Source of the DNA: Agrypnia vestita
Taxonomy: Eukaryota; Arthropoda; Insecta; Trichoptera; Phryganeidae
Length of the DNA stretch: 64,000 nt
Reading direction: 5' to 3'
NCBI GenBank assembly: GCA_016648135.1
Contig: JADDOH010001963.1
Span: 121,362-185,361 of the forward strand
The notes below the pieces were generated by a model that made no database searches, was not told the DNA's origin, and was given only the letters and a program-made list of their open reading frames with translations. The position numbers and the translations under genes were made by a program. This document shows, in pieces, positions 35,701-50,700 of this stretch (position 1 is its first letter; each line of letters starts with the position of its first letter).

Positions 35701-38700
35701 TTTACACATGCAACGCTCGCTATTTCCACCCATGATGGAATACCATGTCTACTAATTTTTGGAAGTTGTATGTACATTTAAATTATGCGCCACGCTTCGC
35801 ATGTGAGTCAAAGCTTTAATTTTGGGTGTACATAGGGCTTACGACCTATTGTATGGTTGGCCAATATTTTTCTTATAACTATTATGACTGTGACCGATTC
35901 CGGCTTGACGTCGAGATACGGGACACCCTGTATATGTCCCAAATTGAAAACTCATGTATATCTTAAGGGACTTCTACTATAGACACCCTTCTCATGAAAT
36001 GAACTTGTTTTTAAAATGGTTTTTAATTTTCACACCGTGTTTGCCACAAATATTATAAATGCATTATTGCAATAAGAGACCGCTAAATTTGTATGACTTG
36101 TGAAAACCCCGTCAGACCAGATATCTGTATGAAAATGATTGTATTTTTTCTCCCTTTATAATTAACTCGTGGCGTCTGCTTGTCTTCTTGTCTGACGAAA
36201 AAATTTGGATCCATTTTAAACCCCTTTCCGACTCGTGGCGACGATCAAGAAGATCAATCAAATTTTTGTTAAAAAAATGAATAAATTTTTGGATTTTTCA
36301 AATTTTGAATGGTTTTTTCATACAACTTATCAAGTTGTACGAAAATATTTCAACGCGTCTGGCAGACGCAAAACCTGATTATAGTATAATTTTGGTATTT
36401 TGTGATTTTTTTTTTTACTCCCTTTCGTAGCGTCGCCCGACAGAAGCCCGACGCGTAGGTTAAGCGGAAAAAAAATGTTTCAGCTACTAAAGGAGAAAGG
36501 GAGTATAATGCTGGATGTTGGTTGCAGGTGTCCCATCACCCGCCGGTGTCGGCGTTCTACGTGTCCAACCGGAAGGAGGGCTTCGCCATCGAGGCCACCA
36601 TCTTGGCCAAGTCCAAGTTCTACGGTGAGCGGGCTTCACGTTCCACTGTCTTTGAATTTAATAATACCAACACAATGATTTATACACAACGTTTTATTCC
36701 ACTAATTTGAGTTATACAGGGTTATTTGTAAAACATTAATAACCTCGCAGGGCTATACTCCTGCCTTGATTATGAGTCGAAAATGTTCAAGCTATTATGA
36801 CCTAATATCAATAGTTAAGGAGATATGCGACATCAAAGTTTGCATTTTTTTCTCAATATTTCTGACTATTTTTTTCTAAAACGTTGGACTATCGTTACAG
36901 TAACTCATATCGATTACGAAAAATTCATTCATTTCAATACAAGTTAAATAAAATGATAAAAACCCTGAAAAAATTCCAATTGGAATGTTTTCCAATTGGA
37001 ATTCAAAGGTTTTTATTTTTTTATTTGACTTGTATTAAAGGGAATGAATTTTTCATTTTCGATATAAGTTACTGCAATGATAGTCCAACGTTTTACAAAA
37101 AATAAGTCAGAAATATTGAAAAAAAATGCAAACTTTGATGTCGCATATCTCCTTAACTATTGATATTAGATCATAATAGCTTGAACATTTCCGACTCATA
37201 ATCAAGGCAGGAATATAGTCCTGCGAGGTTATTAATGTTTTACAAATAACCCTGTATAAGCCAAAGCGCTTTCGATAGACACAACCATCATCTTCAGAGG
37301 CAATATTAGAACTAATTGTAAATCAATATGGCTGACAAATCGAAAGTAAAAGAGGACGGAGAGGGAGAGGTTAGTTATTTATTGACACATACAACAGTAA
37401 TTAATTTTTACATACAATAATACTTACTTTAACAGTGGGGATGACGCAAGTATTTGAATGTTTATTAGGTTATTTTTATTTTTGATTGCTTTATTAATGA
37501 CTAGTATTTCTAGAGCATACAGTTTATATATAAATCATTGTGTTAATCATCAACTTCCACTCTGTAAACGAAACCACGCTTAATTTATTATATAAATAAT
37601 ATATAATAATATAGGGTGTACCGGAGCTAGCAGCAGAAACTAGGCCGGTAGATTCCTGACTATGTTATGAGTCTAAAATGTTCAGGCAACCGTGGCCTAA
37701 TATCAATAGTTATGGAGATACGCAATATCAAAGTTAGCATTTTTTTTTCGATATTTGTTAATTATTTTTTGCAAAAAGTTGAACTATCGTTACAGTAATT
37801 TATGTTGATTATGAAAAATTCGTTCGCTTTAATACTAGTCGAATAAAATGATAAAAAATTGAAAAAAGTTATTTTTTACAAGGTTTTTATCATTTTATTT
37901 AAGTTGTATCGAAGAAAATGAATTTTGCATAATCGATGTAAGTTACTGTAATGATAGTTTAACTTTTTGCAAAAAATAGGTAAGAGATATTGAAAAAAAT
38001 GCAAGTTTTAATATTGCACATCTCCATAACTATTGATATTATGCCATGGCTGCTTGAACATTTTAGACTCGTAAAATAGTCAGGAATCTACGGCTGTGGT
38101 AGTTATGGGCGTAAGGCGCCACCTTCCACTTCCGAGCACTACTTACATAAATTTTAGCCGTAAATATGAATGAGATTACGGACGTTACAGAAAGTTGCAA
38201 ACAGACAGACAGCAAAATTATTATGTTTGATACAGAGACCTGTCGTCGGTAGGTTTAAGTATTCTTTATCTCATGACGAGGTTCACCATTTCCTCCATCA
38301 TAGAGTGACATTTTACAGTTGATTATGTATTACGCAAACATATATTTTGAATCAAATGAACCTGAATATATTTCAACATATATTCAGGTTCATTTGATGA
38401 TGCGCCCTGCAGTGGGATCCGAAACATTGGCCAGGAAGGTCGTAGAGACACGCAGAATATCCCAGAAAACGAGAAGACCTATAAAATACACGCAAGGGGA
38501 ACGTACTTCCGCTCTGTCTCGGTCCTCTCGCCTAAAGAAGGGGTCTAGTTGTGTACAATTTGCGAGGTAAACTTGTAACGATTGCGTCAGGCAACTCCAC
38601 GTCGGCCATCCTGGAGGGCCTGGCGCGCGTGGCCCTGCTGCCGCTGGCCGAGACGTACCTCTGCACGTCCCCGTACGCGCACTGCAAGGGGCTGCTGCTC

Positions 38701-41700
38701 GGCACGCTGTCCATGGAGCTCGGCGGCCGCGTCACCATCCACTGCCCCGCCACGGACTACACGGCCGACGTTGACTTCAAGCTCAAGGTGAGACCTCCTG
38801 CTCTCATTTGTTTATTTGTCTTTGGGAAAGTTAACGGCGAATCTCAAAATTAACATGCGTATCGTCATAATCGCATGTGATTTTTCCCAAGTTTGCAGGA
38901 GAGCGGTTTGAAGTTTTATCTACATAAAGACGCTTTATGTCATAGCTCGATAACTACAAAAGATTTTCCTTTGAAACTTGGGTTACTTATTTAAAGTTGA
39001 TACCTTTCAAACCTCAAATACAGTCAGCGCAGTGCAACGACGTTTTTACACATGCTGCATTGTTCTACGATCGCAAATCGGAACTGTCGTTATACCGACT
39101 TCGTATAACAACGGTTAAATTAATGAGAAAAAATACACTTTTTATGTACCATTAGATGGCTTTTTTTTTCACTTTTCAACGATTCAAAAACTGATGACAC
39201 TGACACTCTGTTTTTTGCAGTAGAGAAAATAAAAGAGTTGTCTTGACAAACGTAAAGAATGACAAAGTGAGATGTAATTGTAAACACCAAATTCTTAGAA
39301 CAAGTGAATGAGTTTGTGTACTTGGGAAGTATGTATAGTAGAGACGGCAAGGATGAGTACGATATCAAAAGGAGAGTGACTGCGGGAAACAAAGCTAATG
39401 GTGCTCTAAATGCCATTATGGCCAATAAGAACCTGTCGAAAGAAGCAAGACTAGCGGTACATAACGGCACTCTAGTGCCAACTCTGATGTACGGAACTGA
39501 AGCCCGAAAGTAGGCTAAATGCAGTGGAAATGCGGTCACTAAGGTGCTTGTGTGGAAAATCTTTGGTCGATAGAGCGAGGAGTGGACAAATTAGAAATGC
39601 TGGCTGCAGTGCGGTGGACAGGATAAAGAAAGGAGTGCTTGCTGACTGAAGAAATGCGCAGAATTAATTTTTTTTAAATTGATAAAATTGATTTGTAATT
39701 GTTTATAAAATTGAATAATGAAAAATTATTTAAATTTTTTCACAACTGACAAGTACGTCAATGCCGGGTATTTTAGCAAAAGAAATGTGGCGGTCTTTAT
39801 ATTAGCATAATAAATATCGCTTTTTCAAAATGATTTCTTCAAATATGCAAAAATAAAGACGTTTTTCACGAAATTAATGGCTTTTTTCATGGGTTTTGCG
39901 ATTTTTGTTTAGTGTGTTTTGACATCGATACGATCAAACGAAACTCTTAAAAATCATTGATCGATTGGCAGTCACTTTGTGTTGCAACATGATTATTTTA
40001 ATTGAGACTAAATTAAACTTTATACTACACATGTTGGATTATATTAGGTCCTTACATATGAAATTGGTGTTTAGTATGGGAGGAACATACAGCCGATTTT
40101 TTTTTATTATAATATATTTATTTAATCAAAGTATGTACCATTGCTATCTACGCACTTTTGCCATCTCATAGGTAGTTCATCGATCCCTTTACTAAAAAAA
40201 CCATTCGGACGGGAATCAATAAAATCTTTGAAGGCGGTTTGGACTGCCCCATCGGAGTTGAATTTTTTCCTTTGCAAGAAGTTATCCAAATTTCGAAAAA
40301 AATGGTAATCTGTTGGGGCAAGGTCCGGAGAGTACGGTGGATGTCTTAGACATTCCAATTGAAGCTCCTCTAATTTGGTAGCCGTCTGTTGTGCAGTGTG
40401 TGGTCTAGCGTTATCATGAAGCAGCAGTGGCCTAGAGCGATTAACCAGCCTCGGTTGTTTAGCAGCTAGCTTTTCCATCATGGTTTGCAGTTGCTGACAA
40501 TAGACATCTAACATCTATATCTATACTAACACCGCAGCCTGCAGCTAACTCGGATGTGGTTTGCGATGGATCCGCTTCCACAATAGCCTTCAATTCTTCA
40601 TTATCAACTTTGGTCTTCGGCCATCCACGGGGCTTGTTCTGCAGGTCGAAATTTCCAGAACGAAAACGTTGGAACCAAAAACGCACTGTGTTTTCTTTTG
40701 CGGCACCGTCGCCATACACATCATTAATCCTTCGAGCCGTTTCTGCAGCACTGGTGCCACGGTGGAACTCGTACTCGTAAATAACGCGATATTTCAAGTT
40801 TTTCATTTTGTAAACTGAGTGACGCAAAGAAAAAAACAATTGAGGAAAAAACAAATGAATTATAATTTTCAAAACACAAATACATGAGTAAATAGCTGTA
40901 TAAATTTGGATTTGGAATTCCTAACTAAAGAGAAGATATTTGAAATCAAATTTGCCAGTACGGCAAAACGCCAATTTCATATGTAAGGACCTAATATTTA
41001 TTATCACTATTATTGTTTGAAGAGGAGCGGTCCCTCTCATCATCAGGCATAATTAATAACTAACTCCAGTAAGTTGACAAAATGTCTGTATTTAGCTTAT
41101 TTAACAAACGGATTATTCTGTGTATGCTCGGATTCGCGCCTGTTTGCCTTAACTCTGGTTTTTTCGCTGTCAAAAACAACTCTGACTTTTAGACAGTAAT
41201 AACTTTAAGCAGTAATTTTCAATAAAGCCGATTTTTATGTTCAATCAATGTATATTCTAGATGTCTCACAGAGACGAAACTGTACTTTTAAGGGAGTGTA
41301 GGTATAGAAGTCTTTTGGGTGTACATAGGACTTGCGACCTATCGTACGGTTGGCTCAAGCGATCACTTTACACATGTGCAACGTTCGCCATTTTCACCCA
41401 TGATAGAATACCATGTGTATTAATTTTTGAAAGTTGTATATATATTTAAATTACACGCCACGTTTCACATGTGAGTTGCAAGGATCCTCAACGCTATACC
41501 TACTCTCCCTTAAAAATACAGTTTCGTCTCTGTGAGACATCTATAATGTACACTGATTGATTAATGATGTCCCTTTGACAAAAATCCAGTACTGTTCTGA
41601 AAAATTAGGACAAACTCAAAGTATTGCGATTTTTAGGTTATTTAAAGTTCCATACTTCTAAAAAAACACCTTAGGGTTTCTAGTACGCTCTCATTAAATC

Positions 41701-44700
41701 TGTAATCTTTCACACTTCATCTGTCCAAAATGCTTCGGCTACACAAATAAGCTCCATTTTCAACTTGTACAAATCTCACTTTCTCTATCTACAAATCTCG
41801 TTTCAGCCTTTCATCGGCGGCTCGGACTGCATCAACATGGTGTCGGGGCGGATACGGCACTTCAAGGAGACCGTGGCCACCATCGAGGGGCACTGGGACG
41901 GCCGCATCGACATCAGGGACAAGAAGACCCAGGTGAGTCTGCCCTCGGAGCTCCCGCGGGGCAACGCTCACTCCTCACCGAGATCACCGAGTTACTGTCC
42001 TTGCAGGAGGAGAGCCTGCTGATGGACGCGGCGGAGCTGAAGACGCGGAGGCTGAAGAGGCAGCTGGTGGTGCCCGACCGGCAGGCCGAGTTCGAGAGCC
42101 CGCGCCTGTGGAGGAAGGTCAGCGAGGCCATCGCCAGGGAGGACCAGGTGCGTGCGGGAACACATTACTTTGCGTTGCACGTTGCCCCGCTTGGAATGCG
42201 GATTTTATTCCGTAGAATTGATGTATTCAAAATTATATTTCAAAAATATATATTTTGCATTATACAGTAATGGGCCTACCACATGCTCAAGTATCACCAC
42301 ACTTCTGCATGCACATACCGGTTGGTACACCGAATACCGTGCGGGTATCACCAAAACAGGACAATACCGACTAAAGCTGTACAATGACCTGCCACAACTG
42401 ACCACTGACAAATTCAAAACAGATGTGACAAAAATATTAAAACTCGGCCAACTATAAAAAAATTACTTTGTATCTAAATTATATTATTATTATTTTCTTT
42501 TATTGAATCATGTAAAAATGTTACCCATAAACCTCTTAGGTTTCCATTATATTTTAAATAAAAAATAAAAACTACAAACCGGTAGGCGCATGCAAAAGTG
42601 TGGTGATACTTGTGCGTGTGGTAGGCCCATAAAACATCTGTATAGAATTCAAAACGTTACCTAAAAAACAAAAAAAAAAAATCAAGACCTTACGTCATTT
42701 AAAAATGAACTAAGAAAATGTTATAAAAAATCCTCTTGAAATTACCTTGAGCTTCACTTTTTTTTTTTATTTATTTTGTTCTCAAAATTTTTATCATTGC
42801 TTATGTACTTGACATTAATATTAACTTATTACAATTCAATATCCATGAAATAAACTGATATGATTACTCCTCCCATAAGCCTGAGTGTCAGTACTTTTAT
42901 GGGGAGTGAAACGTTTATATGTGTGAGTGTATTGTATTGAATTCATGAAATGTATGTACTAAAATAATAAATAAATAATAAATAGAGTATGTCTTGTAGT
43001 CAGTAGAAAAAAACTGTCGACAGTTACGGAGATAAGTGACATCAAAATTGGACAACTCCCAGCAAGCGGATTATGGAGGTTTACCAACCATAAATTTAGA
43101 ATTTGTGTATTTTCGATGATGTCGAATTCTAAATTGGCACCCTTAGTCGAGTACAGAGCACTCCCTTGTTGCGCAGGTCGCCGCCACGGAGCAGAAGACC
43201 TGCATCGAGGAGGGGCAGCGGGAGCGGGCGCGCGACTCGGGAGGGCGAGAGTGGCAGCCGCGCTATTTCAGCAAGGCGCTCTACACCGACGGTACGTCGC
43301 GCACACCTCCCGCCTTAATCAGAAACAAATACCGACACGAATGGCATCTTTGATTTTAAATAGAAAACTATTTCCCCCAGCCTCAGGTCAACAATAGCCT
43401 TATGATGTCCTAACACAGAATAGACGAGATGTACTCATTCATGTACAGTGAAACCCCGTTAATTCGAACCCCAATGATTCGAGATTTGCCATAATTCAAA
43501 ATTTTTAAAACCCACATGTCCCAAATTGCTAATTTCATAGTAAGTTAACCCCGATTATTAGTAATTTGAAATAATTTTTAGCCCCTTGCGACATAAATCA
43601 ATACATTTTAGTTCACATAATTTGAATTTTTTTTAAATTTGAGGAAATTGAAAAAAATATTTTGATTTTTTCGCAAGTGAGAACAACAGATATGTTAATT
43701 TCGGATACTTTAGTAATAGAAATGTGGCGGTCTTTGTATAGCATAATAAATATTGCGTTTTCAAAATGATTTCTTGAAATATGCAAGAATACAGCGTTTT
43801 TCACTAAATTATCGACATTTTTCACGAGTTTTACGATTTTTGGCGAAATTCGCAATTGTATTGCGATTTTTTTTTTTTTGTACCTTGAATTTCGAATTAA
43901 CGAGGTTTTACTGTATGTATAAGTTTCTGCGATATGCATCAACAATCCTGGCAAATGTCAAACGTGGTTGACAAAGTGTGCTTTATTTATTTTATTCAAT
44001 AACTGCTAAATGACTTTGTGGTAACGTTACTTGTATTAATAACAAGAATACACTTTGTACAAATCACTAAAATTCAGTCCCTCGATCAGGATACAAAGTA
44101 TAACAAGTGTCGATAATAAATTAAATATTATAAATAACCAGATCCTTTTAGCAAATATTTACCTTTTATATTTGTTTTCACATTAGTTCTGTATTGCATA
44201 CATAATTATCCATTTCCCATATTTATTTTTTGATTTTGTTAATGGGTTACGTGTAGTCAGAGGCGTGTATTACGCGTAGTACAGACATTTTCAAAAAATT
44301 TTTTTGAATGGTTTAATGTTTTGATTCAATACATAATACATACCAACGTTTTACACTATATTTTAAGTAACTTTACCGAAAATTTCAAATAAAATTATTA
44401 ATACTGGACCACGATAGAATCTCGATTCTCGACCCCTGTTTTGCAAGTAGTGCCTCGCGGTGTCCATCAGTGCTTCTTAGTGGTTTATCTAAATTTAATG
44501 AAACAAAAAGAAATTAGTAGTTCAATAGTTCATCTTGTGCTTGATCGAAGCTTTTTTTTTTTTTTCAAATTTAGCAAAATGGCGGTCTTTGAAAGCTTAG
44601 TTATGAATTTTGAGGGAAAAAATCACTCATTTATTATTTATAAAAAAAAAGTTTAAGTCAAAAAAAAAAATCCTTCGATTAAGCACAAGTTTTTAATGCC

Positions 44701-47700
44701 ATAAATATGATGTTTAAATTTCTTAACTGTCTTTGTAACCCCTTCATGCGTATGTTTAGATTTTTAATTGTAAGTAAAAGTTGCATCCCGATAAATGGAC
44801 TAATGGCTCTGAACGTGTTGATAATTCAACAAATTAGTGCATTGTACTTCTATAAGGCCACGTTTGAATTTAAGTTACACACGACTAGTTTCAAGAACTA
44901 CACGTGTTCTCATCAACAGGCGAGAATGTAAACTAAAATGTCTTAGGTACCGACAGAGGAGGGTTAAGATGAGAAACTAATCGTGTATAACTTAAACTCA
45001 AAAGTGGTATTATACAAGTGTTTTATTTGTATATAAATTGTTATGCCATTCAAAAAAGTTGATGCTAAATTAATAAACAATATATAATGGTGGAAATTTT
45101 GTCAAGCAATCCATGAAAAAGTTTATCTTCAACAATGAAACACATTTTTTTTTCTTTGTTGATTGTATGTACTTTATTCACTTGTTCATCTAACAGGAAG
45201 ACACAAATACACGGTGAGAAAAGAATACAAAAGAGTAGTTATATGTCTCCCACAATTATAGGACGACACAGATAAGACACATTGATAATAAGTAACCCGC
45301 AAAAAGCTGTGCATTAGTAAATATTCTGGGAAACAAATATTAATCAAATAATTTGTTTTAATAAAAGTTGATTAAAAATTCTAGCCGTAACGCGTGCATC
45401 AGATTTGTTACTTAGATCCAGTCAAATCGAGCCATCACGCCGTTTCCTCGCAGGGGTAGGCAGAGACGATTGAACGCCACACTCTTCTATCCTGGCACAC
45501 CACTTTTGCTTCAGCCACATTCATACATCTTCTCGTACATTCTGATATGTGTATTTTCCTACTGAAACCGCACAATTATACAGGTGTACCAGAGCTACCA
45601 ACAGAAACTTGGCAGATAGTTCCTGACTATGTTATGAGTTTAAAATGTTCAAGCAACCATGGCCTAATATCAATAGTTATGGAGATACGCAATATCAAAG
45701 TTTGCATTTTTTTTTCTCAATATTTCTGACTTATTTTTTGCAAAAAGTTGAAGTATCATTACAGTAACTTATATCGATTACGAAAAATTCATTTGCTTCG
45801 ATACAACTTAAATTAAATAACAAAAACCTTGTAAAAAATTCTTTTTAAAATTTTTGCAAGGTTTTTATCATTTTATTTGACTTGTATTAAAGCAAACGAA
45901 CTTTTCATAATCGACATAATATACTGTAATGATAGTTCAACTTTTTGCAAAAAAAAAGTCAGAAATATTGAAAAAAAAATGCAAACTTTGATACTGCATA
46001 TCTCCATAACTATTGATGTTAGGTCATGGTTGCTTGAACACGTTAGACTCATAACATAGTCAGGAATCTACTGGCCTAGTTTCTGCTGCTAGCTCTGGTG
46101 CACCCTGTGTATGGGCCCATCTTATCCCGTATGTCGTAATGCTCCGCAGGGCTCAGCATCCCACAGTCGCACGGCGCGGAGGCCAACCACACCAGCTACC
46201 AGTACAACTACCACAACTTCACGTGAGTGCGCCGCTCGTCCCATATATCATGTTTCACCCTTTTGCTTCAGTGGTATTGCGGTAAAACTTGGTCAGTTTA
46301 TTCAAAGCTATTTATATATGCCAAATGCGTACGCAAGTCTCTTTACACGACGCCCCAGGGCTAACAACCCGTATGAGCTGGCTTAAGTGATCACTCTGCA
46401 CAATGTAACATTCACCAATTCCATTGTAAGAACATCCAAACTTCTATAAATATTTATCAATCAATTAGAAAGACACACAGAAAAATCAAACCAACAAAAA
46501 AATTTTTTTGTTGCTACCGGGATTTTCGGGATCTCCTCTTATCCGGGGCAGGCGCGTTATCCAATTGCGCTACAGCGGCTTTGTACATTTCCGCGAATAT
46601 ATCAACCTTATCTGTAAGTGTCATTTTATTAATTGATTATCATAATATATTATCCATTTTTTAGAGCAATCCACTTTTTCTGGTGCGGTTACTATGTATA
46701 ACTGTCGCTAGAGGATGCCAGAAATAACCGTTTTAATTCATTTTTAATTTTTGTTAATTCTGTCGTCCCCTAACGGCAGTTACTACACCAGAAAAAGTAG
46801 ATTGCTCTAAAAAATGGATAATATATGTTAATCCGCTAATAAAATGAGACTTACAGATAGCGTCAACACATTCACGGAAATGTACCAAGTCGCTATTGCG
46901 TAATTGGTTAACGTTGCTCCCCCGGATAGGAGGAGATCCGTGGTTCGAATCCCGTTAACATCCAAACAAGTTTTCATTGATTAGATTATATGAGATGATA
47001 TGCAAATTCTGAATAATTGTTATTGTTTAGACATCTCAAATGCTCAGTGACTACAATTTAATTTTTTTTTTAAGTTTTGCCAATATAAAAATAGCTGCAA
47101 TACATTCTCTTATACTAAATCAATTTTATTTTTTCTGCAGGCAAGTATATTTTTGATGTTTAATTTCTAGATTAAGACGTGTCAAAATATATTTATGCAT
47201 TTACAGGAGGGATGTTACGAATGTCATATTTTAGACATTCGCGAATGCGAATGCGAGTGTTTGAATGTTTAGAAGGGGCAAAAAAGAAATATCAAGGTGT
47301 GATTTTAATCATCGATTTATTTATTTAAGGTTATACAGTTTTTCAGAAGCCTCTTTCAGTGGCGTTTCCGGAGGAATGATCATTTTAGAAGCCTGGACCT
47401 CTGTTTCCGCACGAATTAACAATTCCAACTCCTCGGCATGAACGGCTTCCAAATGAGTTCGCAGCCCCGAAGTAGTACGCCCAACGCGTGAATATACTTT
47501 TTCACAAATATTACACTTCGCATTCTCAATGAATAGGTGTGAAATATCGCCGTATTTCACATTTCTTCCCCGGCGCCATAAAACAAAAATAAAGTTCTAA
47601 ATAACTATTTATAATAACTTATCCTAGCTTAAAATAACCCACAACTCGAGACTTTGTTAATTCACTTAATCACAATACCTGCTTAATGATTCATCGACAA

Positions 47701-50700
47701 GTGACAACTAGAAACAAACAGGCGATGATGACCCGCAAAGCTCCGCCCACTCCTACTTGTCTGGACCTGCATTCGCTAAACAATCGCATTGTTTGATGCG
47801 AATGCGAGTGTTTGAAACGATGCGAATCATCCGCGTATACGAATGCGAACATTCGTAACATCCCTTATTTACAGTACGGTGGCTAGCAATCAGCGACAAC
47901 CGATTGTTCGGTATATGTACATGAAGTCAGTTTATTCTCATTTGAAATGAAACTTAAAGTCCTATTACCGGTATTACCGAAAACAGAAACATCAAAAATG
48001 TAGTCGTGCATGGAGACGAGGCCTGTCCGATTGTTACATTAGTTGATTGGTAACTGCGGGGTGTTTCAGCCCGTGGGACGAGTCGGTGGACGTGCTGGAG
48101 TACGAAGAAGACTTTGTCATCAAGACGCTGCGGAGACAGGCGCACGCCCTCCCCAGCCGGAGCGGCCTGCAGGCCAGGACGCAGCCCGAGGTGACGCTAT
48201 ATATATGATGATCTATATATGATATCATAACAATTATCATTTAAAAGAAATAATATTAAAAGTCATGTAATATAATTGTTTTATGTGAAAAGCAAAGAAA
48301 TTTTTTAAATTTATTTTTAATAAATGGTAGATAGCTAAAAAAATAATAAATATGTGAAAATGTATATTTAGCCATATAAGGCAAAAAACAAATTTATTTA
48401 AAAAATATATAAAAGCAATAAATATGCCTAATTCAGTGGAAAATAAAAATACGAATTAAACCCCAATGGAATAACAAAATACAGGATTATTTGGAAAACA
48501 TTAATAACCTCGCAGGACTATATTCCTGCCTTAGTTATGGAGATATGCGATATCAAAGTTTACATTTTTTTTCAATATTTCTGTCGTATTTTTTACAAAA
48601 TGTTGAACTATCATTACAGTAACTTATAGCGATTAAGAAAAATTCATTTGTTTCAATACAAGTTAAATAAGATGATGACCCTGCAGAAATTCCAATTGGA
48701 ATTTGAAGGTTTTTGTTATTTTGAATGAATTTTTCATATTCGAAATGTTACTATTATGATAGTCCAACGTTTTACAAAAAATAAGTCACAAATACTGAAG
48801 AAAAAAAAATGAAAACATAGATGTCTCTTATCTCCATGACTATTGATATTAGGTCATGGTTGCTTGAACATTTTCGACTCATAATCAATTCACAAAACCC
48901 CGTAATTTACTTTGTACAGAACTAAAGTAATTTTGCTTTATTAAAATTGATTATAGGGTGTTAATTTTGATATTCGGTTGGGGTTGGTTGTAATGAGATT
49001 CTACTGTATTCCATTGTGCGTATTGCCGAGAACTCGAGAAACATTTTAAAGTCATTTGGGTGTTTACTATTTTGTGTAAAATAATGAGCCGACTCGCTGT
49101 TTGCAGACGGAGCACTCGGCGTCCGAGACGGACTCCACCAACTCGCATCACAACACGCGCACCTCATCGCAGAGGTAAGTTGTCGCTCAATGCCTTGTAG
49201 CGCGTCTCGCTAAGCCCGCGTCATGCTGTGCTGTGCCGCTGACATGGCGGAGTGAACGTAGCGAGCTCGGAGAATGGTTCTGCACTCATCTACAACTCCA
49301 TTTGTTTTAATCGAGATATATTATAGATATTTCACTCAGGGTTCTGGGATATATATCCACGGATATATATCATGATATATATCACGATATTTATGGCACG
49401 ATTTTTATTTTGGATTTATTTATTTATTTATGGGAAACTAACAGTACATATAAAGAGATTATACATGATTATTGAACAGTATAGAGACCATCTTACAAGT
49501 TTCCACAGAATTAACCTGTTGTGTTTTAGCATAAAGCAACAATAACTTGAGTTATAGAATAAAAAACCAAAAAAAAACAAAAGTTTTAAGTTATGGACAA
49601 ACTATGGTAGTCAAAGAATTAGAGGCAAAAGGAGAATAAGGAATGGATAGGAAAGGACAAATCTACTTAGTAAAAAGGACAAGAGATAAGAATAAAAAGA
49701 AGTGCAAAAGATATATGAATAGCATTAAGATATCTGATCAATACATATGCATATATATATATATATATACGAGGTCTGGGCAAAAGAAAAAATGTTAATT
49801 AAAGAAAGATACAAGATAAAAAATTACATATACGAAGCCGGTTCAAAAGAAAGAAGATGGATTTGAGAAGAGGAAAAAAAAGAAGGTTTATGACCGAGGT
49901 GAATATCCAAGAGTTTTAAATTCATAGATCGATGAATTGAAAAGATCCAAGTCGCTGAATATAGAGTTGAACAAATAAGACGAGCGATATATAAAAGAGT
50001 TTTGCCGGGAGTTGGTATTACAGTGTGAAAGGCTCAAGGTCTCCTATCTAGTGGATCTTCTGGGTACTCTCAGGGAGATGCAATATATATCCAAGAAAAC
50101 TTTCCGCAGATGGCGCTAGTTGTATTTTAAAAAAGGCTACAGTTTGTTTTTTTTAATGTCTGCGGTCGTTACTAGATGGCGCTAAAAAGTGTTAGAATTA
50201 TTTTTTAGTTTAATTTGTTTCATATAATCCGTTTTTTATTTCACACAAAGAAACAAACACCCACAACAATACATTAGAAAGAGCAACTTTTATAACTTAT
50301 ATATAATAATTGCATATATTAGCTTTTTTCAGTATGCAATTCATTTACTTATTTAATAAATAATAATTCATATACAAAATAAAAAAATAAACTTCCTAAT
50401 TATCACCTGACATCAGGACATCACCTGAAGTTAAATAAGTTTCGGTTCTGGTGTAACCCAAGAAAGCATGCATTGAGCAACAGAGTGGTCAATATGTGGA
50501 ACAGTTTGCCTGAAGGCATTGTGTCTGCAGCCAGTGTCAATCAGTTTAAGAATAGGCTGGACATTCAAATGAGAGACAGTGATATGGGCCTATCAGCTTA
50601 AGCTGCCTGCCCATTATCAATAATAATAATAATAATTATTATTATTTTAAGTTTGTATCAATCGACGTGTGCAAAAATGGAGAAAAAAAAAGTTTGGATA

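Noticed and set aside
46517..46956. Possible functional tRNA genes
   Set aside because: A and B boxes are present, but acceptor and anticodon stems do not pair, and units occur in repeats; SINE heads fit better.
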